Shown: positions 9,048-17,651, counted from the stretch's first letter. The stretch is 64,000 nt of DNA from CAVQKZ01 sp963837325 (GCA_963837325.1 CAWIMV010000001.1:2934714-2998713); one strand, 5' to 3'. The notes: a model not told the origin generated them from the sequence alone. Program-made: numbers and translations.

Positions 9048-9882
9048 GGCCGGCGTCCAGTCTGGCGGTGAGTTCCTCGACCGCGGCCGCGGCCAACTCC
9101 GGTGTCAGCTTGATGAAATGACCGTCCGAGTCCGGTGGCAGGCAGTCCAGGCCGTGGGCGGTCGAGGTCCGGCAGACCAACACGCTCGGCCGGTGGGTTT
9201 CCGCCTCAGCCTTGGCCAGTGCGGCTTGTAGGGCATCGATGTTGTGCCCGTCCAGGTCGGTGACGTGCCAGCCGAACGCCGCGAATTTGTCGGCTATTGG
9301 TTCCAGGGTGGTGATCGTGTCGACCGGGCCGTCGACCTGGGAATTGTTCGCGTCGAGCACCACGGTCAGGTGCGAGAGCCGGTGGTGTCCGGCGAAAAGC
9401 GCCGCCTCCCAGACCTGCCCCTCTTGCAGCTCCCCGTCACTGACCATCGCGAAGGTCCGTGCGGCACGTTCACGCAGTCGATCCGACAGCGCGAACCCAA
9501 TGGCTGCCGACAGACCCTGACCGAGCGAACCACAGGTGTAGTCGAAAATCGGTGACCGCTCCGTTCCGATAGCCTCTATCGGCGAGCCGTTCTGGCCGTA
9601 CGTTTCCATCGCCGCCTCCTGGAGCAAGCCGAGTTCCACCGCCGCCGCGAACGGTGCGATGACGTAGTGCCCCGGCGAGCACACCAGCCGGTCGACACCA
9701 GGACGAGCCACGGCAAAAATCGCGGCGACCTGCTCGGCCGACGACAGCGCCTGCCCGAGATAGCCGAAGCCCTGCGGGGCCACCATCCGGACGGCGCGCA
9801 GTCGGATCTGAGTCGCTAACCTGGCGGGGTCAGCGACGGTCCAGTGGGTTCCGGGATCAGAGACGTGCACCGTGCTAGCCAT
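9040..9882 (-). CDS. Transketolase-like protein, N-terminal subunit (TPP-binding)
   Basis: Protein of 280 aa equal to the TPP-binding domain of transketolase. The TPP motif is SDGELQEGQVWEAA followed about 25 residues later by DANNSQVDG. The usual SKGHA signature reads SPGHYV here, which suggests altered sugar or phosphate binding. AGGAAGG precedes the ATG. It lies 45 bp downstream of the crotonase-family gene and overlaps the C-terminal subunit gene. Together the two subunits should form a carboligase or two-carbon transferase. Confidence 0.87.
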   Translation of the reverse strand: MASTVHVSDPGTHWTVADPARLATQIRLRAVRMVAPQGFGYLGQALSSAEQVAAIFAVARPGVDRLVCSPGHYVIAPFAAAVELGLLQEAAMETYGQNGSPIEAIGTERSPIFDYTCGSLGQGLSAAIGFALSDRLRERAARTFAMVSDGELQEGQVWEAALFAGHHRLSHLTVVLDANNSQVDGPVDTITTLEPIADKFAAFGWHVTDLDGHNIDALQAALAKAEAETHRPSVLVCRTSTAHGLDCLPPDSDGHFIKLTPELAAAAVEELTARLDAGRV

Positions 9883-9927
9883 GAACCACCTTCCTGCTCT
9901 GGACCGACGTGGATGGGTGTCGCACGC

Positions 9928-10797
9928 TCATCGCTCCGAGTCGAAGTTGTTCTTCCGGCCGTCCCTGACGTAGTCCACGACACCGGAGATGTGGTCCTTG
10001 CCGTGGATGGATTGTTGCTTGGCGAGGTGACCGAACATCTGGATTCCGAACCCGCCGTCGAGGTCGTCGACGATGCGACGCTTCCAAGGACGACGAACGA
10101 TCTGCGTCGTCAAGCGACGGGAGATGCGCGGCTGCGACATGATGTGGTCGGCGATCCGGTAGGCCCGAGCCGTGAGTTCGTCGCGCGGCACCACTTCGTT
10201 CACGAGGCCGTACTCCAGCGCCTGCCGGGCAGTGATCGCCTCGCCCGTAAGCAGGGCGTAGGCCGCTCGCTTCGTGCCGAGCAGTTCTTGGAACGCGTTG
10301 TGGATGCCGTCGGCCGGCACCGACCCGATGTCGAAGTGCAGGTCGAAAATCGTTGATTCCTCGGCGGCGATCGTGATGTCACACATCAGGACGATCTCGG
10401 TGTGGAACCCGGGCCCATTCAACAGGCCGATGGTCGGTATCTCGAGGTCGTTGACCAGAGCACTGACGTTGGTCCGGCCGTCCTTGTAGGCGTACTCGTA
10501 CGCCCAATGCGGCATGTCCTCTTCCTCGAGACGGAAGCCTTCGGGGTCGGAATCCATCATGAATTCGTCGCCGGATCCGGTCAGGATCAGAAGTTCGTTC
10601 TCAGGATCGGCTCCGATCGTCTTGAGCAATTGACCGAGTGCCCGATGGTTCTGCACGCTGAGCTGGATCGGCCCACCCAAGGTGTGGGCCTCCGCCAGCA
10701 TGACCCCGTCCGCTCGACGACTGAGCGTGAAGAAGTCCTTGAACTGGGCCTGGTAGTCGGGGAATTTCGGCGTCGGGACGAACTCCTGGAGCGACAC
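9928..10797 (-). CDS. Crotonase-fold hydrolase resembling 6-oxocamphor hydrolase
   Basis: Member of the enoyl-CoA hydratase/isomerase superfamily, 289 aa from a GTG at 10797 with AAGGGA 6 nt upstream. It lacks the standard hydratase oxyanion and Glu pattern but has NGPGFHTEI, LHFDIGSVPADGIH and LLTGEAITARQALEYG, which resemble 6-oxocamphor hydrolase, a retro-Claisen beta-diketone hydrolase. The His132, His154 and Asp163 positions appear to correspond to that enzyme's His122, His145 and Asp154 (from memory). The Trp and late Glu of that enzyme are not obvious. Inferred role: carbon-carbon bond hydrolysis of a cyclic diketone-like intermediate. An ordinary hydratase is the alternative. Confidence 0.8.
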   Translation of the reverse strand: MSLQEFVPTPKFPDYQAQFKDFFTLSRRADGVMLAEAHTLGGPIQLSVQNHRALGQLLKTIGADPENELLILTGSGDEFMMDSDPEGFRLEEEDMPHWAYEYAYKDGRTNVSALVNDLEIPTIGLLNGPGFHTEIVLMCDITIAAEESTIFDLHFDIGSVPADGIHNAFQELLGTKRAAYALLTGEAITARQALEYGLVNEVVPRDELTARAYRIADHIMSQPRISRRLTTQIVRRPWKRRIVDDLDGGFGIQMFGHLAKQQSIHGKDHISGVVDYVRDGRKNNFDSER

Positions 10798-10848
10798 GGC
10801 TGGTCCCTTCCGTAGCGTTGCGGCTGCCACGAAAACCAACTGGCAAAG

Positions 10849-10859
10849 TGGCTAGGCCA
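10849..10859. promoter_or_regulatory. Candidate GntR operator upstream of the crotonase operon
   Basis: TGGCTAGGCCA is a palindrome 52 bp upstream of the GTG of the crotonase gene, in the only sizeable gap upstream of the operon that ends in a GntR/FCD regulator. The TGG-N-CCA form fits that family. One site only, so this is tentative. Confidence 0.3.
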
Positions 10860-10929
10860 ATTCGCTGCACGCTAGCAGTGCCACTACGCCGCGCAATATT
10901 CGGGCGCTTCACCGGCGGTGCGGCTGACG

Positions 10930-12273
10930 TCAGGCCAGTATCTGCAGCGGATGCTCGACGAGGGAGACGAAGGCCTGCATCCATTCGGCCGCGATCGAAC
11001 CGTCCACTGGCCGATGATCTACAGACAGCGTCACCCGCATGACCGAGCCGACCTTGACCTTGCCGTTCTTGGCCACCGGTTCTTGGACGGCCGCCCCCAC
11101 CGCGAGGATCGCTGCGTGGGGCGGGTTGATGACGGCCGCGAATTCCCTCGTGCCGAACATGCCCAGGTTCGTCACCGTGATCGATCCGCCCTCGAGTTCG
11201 TGCTGGTGCAGTCGGCCGGTACGAGCGCGCTCGGCGTAGTCCTTCGTTGCCAACGCGACCGCTGTGAGGCTCAGCGATTGCACGTCGCGCACCACCGGTG
11301 TGACCAATCCAACCTCGGTCGCCACTGCGACTGCCACGTCGACAGTGCTGAACGAACGGACGGCGTCCGGACTCCAGATGACATTCATGGCCGGCACCAG
11401 TTGATGAGCGCACGCAACAGCCTTGACGACCAGGTCGTTGACCGATACCCGCACAGCCGCGTTTTCGTTCACCTCCGCACGCAGCTTCAGCAGCCGGTCG
11501 ACGCGCGGTGCGCCTGAGAGGTAGAAGTGCGGGGCGGTCTGCACGCTTTCGGTGAGGCGGGCAGCGATGGCGCGGCGCAGCCGGCTGTGCGGAACGTCCT
11601 GGAACACTGCCGACGTCGCTGGGCCCGCGGCGCGCGATGCCGGCCCGGTTTGCGTTTCCGGCTCGGGTGCGGTGGTCGGCCGGGTCTCGGCTCGTCTGGC
11701 GATGGCGGCTTCGACGTCGCGCCGGATGATGCGGTCGTTAGGACCGGTTCCGGCGATGTCGGCGACGCCGAGACCGGCGTCGCGGGCAAGCCTGCGAGCC
11801 AGCGGGCTGATGAAGATGCGCTCGCCGTCGCCGTTGCTGGTCGCCGCGACCGGGGGCGCCGGCGCCGGGCCGGGACCGGTGCGGGTGTGGGCCTCGATAA
11901 CAGTGTCTGGCGGCACCGCGTCGTCGGATGCCCCGTTGTCGACACCGGGTTCATTCAGTCCGTCTTCCGCCCCGGATGGTCCGACGCCGAGCGCAACCAG
12001 TACCAAGTCGAGGTCCTCGATCGCCTCGCCGGGCGTGCCGATCACGGCGATGGCTTCACCGACCTTCACGTCCGTACCGTCGGCAATGAGGGTCTTGAAG
12101 ATGACTCCGTCGGACTCGGCTTCGACCTCGACGACCGCCTTCGCGGTCTCAACCGTGGCGATGGCATCAGCCGCGGAGTAGGGCACGTTTTCCGCGACTG
12201 TCCACGAGACCAACGTCGCCTCAGGCGTGTTGGCGGCTATCTCAGGCATGCGCAGCAATGACGGCATGGTCAT
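10930..12273 (-). CDS. Dihydrolipoamide acyltransferase (E2) of a 2-oxo acid dehydrogenase complex
   Basis: Core acyltransferase of 447 aa. The N-terminal lipoyl domain (about 5-80) has the lipoylation motif VETAKAVVEVEAE with the Lys in TAKA. A proline/alanine-rich linker follows, then the peripheral-subunit-binding domain (ISPLARRLARDAGLGVADI, about 155-190), and the catalytic domain with DHRPVDG near the C-terminus, where the His and Asp form the active site. It takes the acyl group from E1 and passes it to CoA. The start overlaps the E1 stop by 4 bp. No lipoamide dehydrogenase (E3) gene is nearby, so E3 must come from elsewhere in the genome. Confidence 0.92.
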   Translation of the reverse strand: MTMPSLLRMPEIAANTPEATLVSWTVAENVPYSAADAIATVETAKAVVEVEAESDGVIFKTLIADGTDVKVGEAIAVIGTPGEAIEDLDLVLVALGVGPSGAEDGLNEPGVDNGASDDAVPPDTVIEAHTRTGPGPAPAPPVAATSNGDGERIFISPLARRLARDAGLGVADIAGTGPNDRIIRRDVEAAIARRAETRPTTAPEPETQTGPASRAAGPATSAVFQDVPHSRLRRAIAARLTESVQTAPHFYLSGAPRVDRLLKLRAEVNENAAVRVSVNDLVVKAVACAHQLVPAMNVIWSPDAVRSFSTVDVAVAVATEVGLVTPVVRDVQSLSLTAVALATKDYAERARTGRLHQHELEGGSITVTNLGMFGTREFAAVINPPHAAILAVGAAVQEPVAKNGKVKVGSVMRVTLSVDHRPVDGSIAAEWMQAFVSLVEHPLQILA

Positions 12274-14450
12274 GGCCTCACGATGTCGACCAGCGCCGAA
12301 AGGACCTCGGCGTCCTTGGCAATCGCGGCCCGCTCCAAGACCCGGCTGATGCTCGGGGACGCCTCGCCGCCGGTGACCCGCTGCACGGGCTGATCCAGGT
12401 AATCGAAGAACCGGCGCTGGATCTCGTCGGCCAGCCAGCCGCCGTAAGACGTGCCCAACGCGCCCTGCTCCGCGATGAGGACGTTGTTGGTCTTCTTGAT
12501 GCTGGCGCCGATCGTCTCCCAGTCAATGCTGGCGCGGTCCAGCCATCGGAGATCGATCACTTCGGCGTCTACGGATTCAGCGTCCTCCACCGCTTGCAGA
12601 ACGTAGTTGGTCATGGCGAGATACGTCAGCACAGTCAGCTGGGATCCGGAACGGCGCACCGCCGCCTTGCCCACCGGCAAGACGTAGTCGAAGTCGTCAG
12701 TCGGGCCTTCGCCGGTCGACGCGTAAAGGTCGACGTGTTCGAGCACGACCACCGGGTCCTTGCAGAGCAAGGCGGCATTCATCAGTCCGACGTAGTCGAA
12801 TGGGGTCGACGGTGCGACGACGCGCCAGCCGACACTGGTCGCAAACACACCGGCCGGGTCCATCGAGTGCTGCGAGCCGTAGCCGGTGCCCATCGCGACC
12901 TTGCTGCGCAGCACGAGCGGCACGTCATCGTTGCCGCCGAACATGTGCCTGGCCTTGCCGATCTGGTTGAACAACTGGTCGGCGGCCACCCACATGAAGT
13001 CGGCGTACATGAACTCGACGACAGGTTTGAACCGGCCGTCCAGAGCGATGCCGCCGCCGAGCCCGGCGAACGCGTTCTCACTGATCGGGGTACCGAGCAC
13101 CCGGTCCGGGAACGCCTCCTTCAGGCCACGCGTAGCACCGTTCGTGCCGCCGTTGAGGCGGTGCACGTCCTCGCCCATCACCACGATGGAATCGTCGGTC
13201 GCCATCCGCCGCGCCATGACACCGGCGACGGCGTCGATGAATTTCATTTCGGAGATGTCGCCGGTGAAACCGTCGCGGTCGAACAACGGGGCCGAGGCGA
13301 ACTCGCTCAGGTCGCCACGGATGCCCACATCGGCAAACGTCGGATCCGGCCACTCGGACGCTTTGATCTGCTGCTGTCCCGGCTTGCCCCCCGTCCGCGG
13401 TTCGAGCAGCACCGCGCCGACGTCTGCCAGTAGTTGTTTCGCCTGCTCGATCGCCGCATCCGTCTCGGCGCCACTCAGGATGCCGCGGCGGTGCAGGTGC
13501 GCGACGACCTGCTTGATCGGGTCCCGCGCGCGCCAGGCCTGCTCCTCCTCCTTGGTGCGGTAGCGAAAGGCGCTTCCCGGAAAGGAGCCGTTCTGGTGGA
13601 AGTAGCGGTAGAGGTCGGCTTCGATGAGCGTTGGCCCGTCGCCGGCCCGCATGTGTTGCAGCGCTTCCTGCATGGTCAGGTACACGGCCAGCGGGTTCAT
13701 GCCGTCGACCCGGAACGACGTGATGCCGAAGCCCGGCCCTCGGGCGGACAGTCGCGGCTCCCCCGTCGCCTCGGTCACCGATGTCGAGACCGCATACTGG
13801 TTGTTCTCGATGAAAAAGCAGATTGGCAACTTCCAGGCCGCGGCCAGGTTGAAGGTCTCCAACGTAGAGCCGATGTTGGCGGCGCCGTCGCCGAAGTAAG
13901 TCACGGCGACGGCATCGGTTCTCGCGTGCTGGTGCGCCCACGCCGAACCGGCCGCCTGGGGCACGCCGCCGCCGACGATGGCGTTTGTGCCGATGGCGCC
14001 GGCCTCTTTCCACTTCAGGTGCATCGACCCACCCCGGCCGTGCGAAAACCCCCGGTCGAGGCCGCAGATTTCGGCCAGGGTGCGGAGCACGACGGCGCGG
14101 ACGTCCTCGGAATACGGCCGAGTCGGATCAATGCCCTTCGGTTCGACGTGGCCGAGCACTTTCGCGAGAAACTGGTGGTGGCCCCGATGTGAACCGTTGA
14201 CCGTGTCCTGGGTGCTCAGCGCAAGCACCGAGCCGACCGCCCCGCCCTCCTGGCCGATGCTCGAGTGCGCCGGGCCATTGACCAAACCTTCGTTGGCCAG
14301 TTCCAGGACGTATTCCTCGAACGTGCGGATCAGCACGAGCTGGCCGAACATCGAGGTCAGCAGATCGGGTTCGGCGGCGTCCCAGTCAGCATCGGTCGCG
14401 GCAATCTCCACCCACGGGACCGCAGCGTCGAGGTGATTGTGGACGGTCAT
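12270..14450 (-). CDS. Fused alpha-beta E1 subunit of a 2-oxo acid dehydrogenase
   Basis: Thiamine-diphosphate enzyme of 726 aa in which E1-alpha (about 20-340) and E1-beta (about 385-720) are joined. The alpha half has GRGGSMHLK, and the TPP motif starting FGDGAANIGSTLETF and ending FFIENNQYAVS. The beta half has MGEDVHRLNGGTNGATRGL and TPISENAFAGLGGGIAL. It decarboxylates a 2-oxo acid and acylates the lipoyl group of the E2 encoded next. The frame is open further upstream, but the ATG at 14450 is preceded by AGGGAGA and that extension overlaps the divergent VOC gene. Fused E1 proteins act on pyruvate, acetoin-type or branched 2-oxo acids; I cannot choose. Confidence 0.92.
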   Translation of the reverse strand: MTVHNHLDAAVPWVEIAATDADWDAAEPDLLTSMFGQLVLIRTFEEYVLELANEGLVNGPAHSSIGQEGGAVGSVLALSTQDTVNGSHRGHHQFLAKVLGHVEPKGIDPTRPYSEDVRAVVLRTLAEICGLDRGFSHGRGGSMHLKWKEAGAIGTNAIVGGGVPQAAGSAWAHQHARTDAVAVTYFGDGAANIGSTLETFNLAAAWKLPICFFIENNQYAVSTSVTEATGEPRLSARGPGFGITSFRVDGMNPLAVYLTMQEALQHMRAGDGPTLIEADLYRYFHQNGSFPGSAFRYRTKEEEQAWRARDPIKQVVAHLHRRGILSGAETDAAIEQAKQLLADVGAVLLEPRTGGKPGQQQIKASEWPDPTFADVGIRGDLSEFASAPLFDRDGFTGDISEMKFIDAVAGVMARRMATDDSIVVMGEDVHRLNGGTNGATRGLKEAFPDRVLGTPISENAFAGLGGGIALDGRFKPVVEFMYADFMWVAADQLFNQIGKARHMFGGNDDVPLVLRSKVAMGTGYGSQHSMDPAGVFATSVGWRVVAPSTPFDYVGLMNAALLCKDPVVVLEHVDLYASTGEGPTDDFDYVLPVGKAAVRRSGSQLTVLTYLAMTNYVLQAVEDAESVDAEVIDLRWLDRASIDWETIGASIKKTNNVLIAEQGALGTSYGGWLADEIQRRFFDYLDQPVQRVTGGEASPSISRVLERAAIAKDAEVLSALVDIVRP

Positions 14451-14498
14451 GAGCGATCTCCCTTGGCCCGGTCTGACGAGCCCAAGCCTGACACACAG

Positions 14499-14506
14499 TG
14501 GATCCA
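14499..14506. promoter_or_regulatory. TGGATCCA palindrome 1, candidate GntR/FCD operator
   Basis: Perfect 8-bp palindrome 49 bp upstream of the E1 start. A second copy lies exactly 63 bp away in the same divergent promoter region. GntR/FCD regulators often bind short palindromes of this kind, and such a regulator is encoded at 15111-15791. Confidence 0.5.
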
Positions 14507-14561
14507 TTTCCAAGCTAAGGTCACGTGGAGGTAGACCAAACCAGCACGCGCAAGTTAGTTT

Positions 14562-14569
14562 TGGATCCA
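14562..14569. promoter_or_regulatory. TGGATCCA palindrome 2, candidate GntR/FCD operator
   Basis: Second copy of the palindrome, in the context TTTTGGATCCATTA, 23 bp upstream of the VOC start. The 63-bp distance from copy 1 is six helical turns, so dimers bound at both would lie on the same DNA face. Confidence 0.5.
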
Positions 14570-14591
14570 TTATGTTTCTTGGAGGCACATA

Positions 14592-15114
14592 GTGCATGCC
14601 GGACTGCCCGGGTTGTCCCGGCTCGATCACATCGGATTCACGGTTCCCGACCTGGACCAGGCCCACAACTTCCTTGTCGACGTGTTGGGCTGCGAGTACA
14701 TGTACACACTCGGGCCGTACCGCTCCGACGACAGCGACTGGATGAGCGAACACCTCAACGTTCATCCCCGCGCCGTCATGCAGAAGCTGCACTTCTACCG
14801 GGTCGGTGGCCAAGCCGTCTTCGAGGTTTTTCAGTACTCCGCGCCCGACCGGCACGTCGACCAACCCCGCAACTCCGACGTCGGTGGCCACCACGTGGCG
14901 TTCTACGTCGACGACCTCGACACGGCGGTGGCCTATCTGCGCGACCGCGGGGTGCAGGTCTGCGGCGAACCGACTGCCAGTTCCGGACCGTCGCGAAGGC
15001 CAGCGGTGGATCTACTTCCTCGCACCCTGGGGAATGCAGTTCGAGCTGGTGTCCTACCCCGACGGCAAGGCGTTCGATCGGATGGCCCAAGCATCGGGCG
15101 ACGGTTCCGGATGA
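14592..15114 (+). pseudogene. VOC (glyoxalase/dioxygenase-fold) protein, frameshifted
   Basis: Small vicinal-oxygen-chelate protein of about 173 aa if repaired. The N-terminal part reads LSRLDHIGFTVPDLDQAHNF, with the metal-ligand His in DHIGF, and a second His segment GGHHVAFYVDDLDTAV. After VCGEPTASSGP the frame is lost; the family ending REGQRWIYFLAPWG and FELVSYPDGKAF, with its Glu ligand, continues in the next frame from about 14992. The total length is one base more than a multiple of three, so a single inserted base near 14990 explains it. TTGGAGG is upstream of the start. The stop overlaps the GntR gene by 4 bp. Function within the family is open: lyase, isomerase or ring-cleavage dioxygenase. 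Confidence 0.8.
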
Positions 15115-15791
15115 CCACGGCTGATGTAGAGCCGCGCACGGGCACGCCCACAGCCACCAGTTCGCGGATCGCGGCCTACCTGCGCCAGCAGATCTTGACC
15201 GGAGCCATCGGTCCGGGCGAACGGATCCGCCAGGAGGACATCGCCGAGCGGCTCGGCGCCAGTCGGCTGCCGGTGAGAGAAGCGCTGCGCATGCTCGAAG
15301 CCGAAGGCCTCACCGAGCTGGAGATGAACAAGGGCGCCCGCGTGCCCGCACTCGACATGCACGAGGTCGACGTGATGTACCAGATGCGCGAACGCCTGGA
15401 GCCCCTAGCCATCACGGAGAGCCTTCCGCATCTGACAGAGGACCACCTCGCCGAGCTCGCCGATATCCAGGTTCGCATCGAGTCCAACAGCGACATCGGC
15501 GCCTTCCTGGACCTGGACCGGCAGTTCCACCTGCTCAGCTACTCCGGTTGCGCCATCGAGCAATTGCTGTCCAGCGTGACCCGCTTGTGGAACTCCACAC
15601 AGCACTACCGTCGCGCCTTCATGATGATCAGCGGCCCCGGTCGTCGTTGGATCGTCAACGCCGAGCACCGCTTGGTGCTCGACGCGATCCACCGCCGGGA
15701 CGCGGTCGACGCCGATCGCTACCTGTCCGGCCACATTCGTCGTACACGCATCGAGCTTTCCAAACACCCTGAGGTGTTCAGGCGGCCTTAG
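15111..15791 (+). CDS. GntR-family regulator, FCD subfamily
   Basis: Regulator of 226 aa. The winged helix is at about 18-85, with GPGERIRQEDIAERLGASRL and PVREALRMLEAEGLTELEMN. The FCD ligand-binding domain is at about 95-215, with LDLDRQFHLLSYSG and EHRLVLDAIHRRDAVDA providing the metal-binding Asp/His positions. The ATG overlaps the stop of the VOC gene. It is placed to control the divergent E1-E2 operon and its own operon through the TGGATCCA pair at 14499-14569. Confidence 0.9.
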   Translation: MTTADVEPRTGTPTATSSRIAAYLRQQILTGAIGPGERIRQEDIAERLGASRLPVREALRMLEAEGLTELEMNKGARVPALDMHEVDVMYQMRERLEPLAITESLPHLTEDHLAELADIQVRIESNSDIGAFLDLDRQFHLLSYSGCAIEQLLSSVTRLWNSTQHYRRAFMMISGPGRRWIVNAEHRLVLDAIHRRDAVDADRYLSGHIRRTRIELSKHPEVFRRP

Positions 15792-15797
15792 GTTCTT

Positions 15798-15816
15798 GGC
15801 CGAGGCAGCCTCGGCC
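15798..15816. terminator. Bidirectional hairpin between convergent genes
   Basis: GGCCGAGG, a 3-nt loop and CCTCGGCC form a perfect 8-bp stem placed 7 bp after the GntR stop and 10 bp before the end of the convergent oxidoreductase gene. Confidence 0.6.
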
Positions 15817-15825
15817 CGGTACCAG

Positions 15826-17640
15826 TCATCGCCGGCTGTCCAGGGCCGCCTGTAAGGATTGGGCGTACGCGCCGCTGGTGTACGTAGCGCCGCTCACCGT
15901 GTCGATGTCGGCCGTACCCGCCGCAATTGCCTCCCGACGCAGGATCGGCACGGACATGGCGCTGAGTTGGCGGGAGCGGGCGTTCACGTTGGGCAACATG
16001 AGCGGCCGGACATCGACGAGCCGCCCGTCGCGCAGCACCGCCTCGACCTGCACGTTGCTGTAGAGGGTGCGCTGGACGCTTCCGACGATTGTCACGACGT
16101 TGGGCGTCCGCGCGTCGCTGCCTCCCGCACCGGCTTCGACCGAGACCGCTCGGGGCGCCTGAACGCCGCTCGCTGCCGACGGACTACGACCAGCTGGTTC
16201 GACGAAATTTGTTCGCAGCCCCAACGCTGTTCCCAGACCCAGCGCGACCATCGACGCCGCGACGACTTGACGGCCGACGCCCGAGGCGGGGGCGGCGAGA
16301 TCGAACGATTCCCAGTGGATATTGCGCGCGGGCACGTTAACTGATCGCAGGGTGCTCGTCACCGTCGCGGCCATAGCCGGCGGGGCACACAAGAAGACGT
16401 CGTGCGCGGCGAGGTCCGGCAGGAGAGTGAGGAGCGCGGCCGCACCGAGCGGATCCCCGAGGTCTTGGCTGCGTCCGACCAGATAATTGATGGACGCCCC
16501 CCGCTCCAGCGCGAGGGCGTCGAGTTCAGTCCGGAATATCAGCTCCCGTTGGGTCCGGCAGCGATAGATCAAGGTGAGTTCACCCGGGCCCGTCGGCATC
16601 GACTCGAACAAGGCCCGTAGTGGGGCGATTCCGATACCGCCCGCGATGAGCAACACCTTGCGTTGGCGTCGTCGGGCGGCGGTGAGGGTGCCGAACGGGC
16701 CTTCCGCGACGACGCGGGTCCCGGGCGCGAGATCACGCAGCGCACGAGTGTGGTCGCCCAACGGCTTGACGGTAAATCGCAGGCCGTCGGCGTGCGGCGG
16801 GGCAGAAAGGGAAAAAGGATGACTCTGGTACCACCTTCGCGCGGTCAGGAATCGCAGCCGGAAGAACTGCCCCGACTCCGCACCCAGCCGGGCCAGATCC
16901 GCACCATGCACGGCGACGGAGATCGCGCCGCCGGGTTCACCGACGACCCGACCCACCGTCAGACGCCGCCGCATCCCCTGCAGAGCCGGTCGGGCGAATC
17001 GGTAGTAGCAGACGGCCACGCCCACCGCGACGTACAGCGCGCTCCATGCGACGCGAGCGGCCGTGTCACGAACGAAGTCCGCGCCGTTCGCGAACTGGTG
17101 ACTGAATGCGAGTGCGACGGCGACGTAGGTGAGCAGGTGCAGGTAGTACCAGACCTCATACCCGAGCCGCTGCCGGGCGGTGCGCGCAGAAGCGATACCG
17201 ACCAAAATGAGGAGGGCGGCACCGACGGCCGCAAGCAGCACATCCGGATACTCCCGGAGCAGGATCGACGCCTGGTCGGGCACAGAGACCCGCGCCGAGC
17301 GGGCGTAACCCCAGATGACGCTGACGATATGGATCAGCACCAACAGGAGCGTGTAGCGACCAGCGCGCGCGTGCCAACGGGCCAACCGATCCGCCCCGAC
17401 CAGCCGTTCGAGCGGTGGGATGCGGGCCATCAGGGCAATCAACATGATGATCGCGTAGCCGGCCATCAGGCCGCTCAGCCGGGCGACGGCCAGGACGTAG
17501 TCGTTCGCGCTACTCAGGCCGTGCGGCGTGTGCGCGAACCACATCACCGCGACTGCCGCTGCGCCTGCTCCGACGGCGCAGAGGATAAGCCGGGGCCCGG
17601 TCAGGGGGATCGCACCGGCCACGCCGCGGACTCGCTCCAC
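15826..17640 (-). CDS. Ferric-reductase-like membrane flavoprotein with C-terminal FMN-binding domain
   Basis: Membrane oxidoreductase of about 604 aa. Six or so hydrophobic helices make a ferric-reductase-like transmembrane domain (about 10-200) with histidines in RWHARAGRYTLLLVLIHIVS and YYLHLLTYVAV suited to haem binding. A ferredoxin-reductase module follows (about 215-455), with the FAD motif HPFSLSAPP and the NAD motif IAGGIGIAPLRALF. The last 90 residues are an FMN-binding domain with DTVSGATYTSGAY, the type of site to which ApbE attaches FMN covalently. It should move electrons from NAD(P)H across the membrane to an external flavin. The start is uncertain; GTG at 17640 is used because the open frame beyond it overlaps the divergent gene. 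Confidence 0.85.
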   Translation of the reverse strand: MERVRGVAGAIPLTGPRLILCAVGAGAAAVAVMWFAHTPHGLSSANDYVLAVARLSGLMAGYAIIMLIALMARIPPLERLVGADRLARWHARAGRYTLLLVLIHIVSVIWGYARSARVSVPDQASILLREYPDVLLAAVGAALLILVGIASARTARQRLGYEVWYYLHLLTYVAVALAFSHQFANGADFVRDTAARVAWSALYVAVGVAVCYYRFARPALQGMRRRLTVGRVVGEPGGAISVAVHGADLARLGAESGQFFRLRFLTARRWYQSHPFSLSAPPHADGLRFTVKPLGDHTRALRDLAPGTRVVAEGPFGTLTAARRRQRKVLLIAGGIGIAPLRALFESMPTGPGELTLIYRCRTQRELIFRTELDALALERGASINYLVGRSQDLGDPLGAAALLTLLPDLAAHDVFLCAPPAMAATVTSTLRSVNVPARNIHWESFDLAAPASGVGRQVVAASMVALGLGTALGLRTNFVEPAGRSPSAASGVQAPRAVSVEAGAGGSDARTPNVVTIVGSVQRTLYSNVQVEAVLRDGRLVDVRPLMLPNVNARSRQLSAMSVPILRREAIAAGTADIDTVSGATYTSGAYAQSLQAALDSRR

Positions 17641-17651
17641 GCTGCCTACAA

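Noticed and set aside
12258..13433. A 391-codon plus-strand frame opposite the fused E1 gene
   Set aside because: It is antisense to conserved TPP-enzyme sequence and has His/Arg-rich composition without recognisable motifs.
14592..15791. A natural VOC-GntR fusion protein of 399 residues
   Set aside because: The fusion exists only because of the frameshift; the conserved VOC ending is in the other frame and the regulator has its own ATG overlapping that stop.
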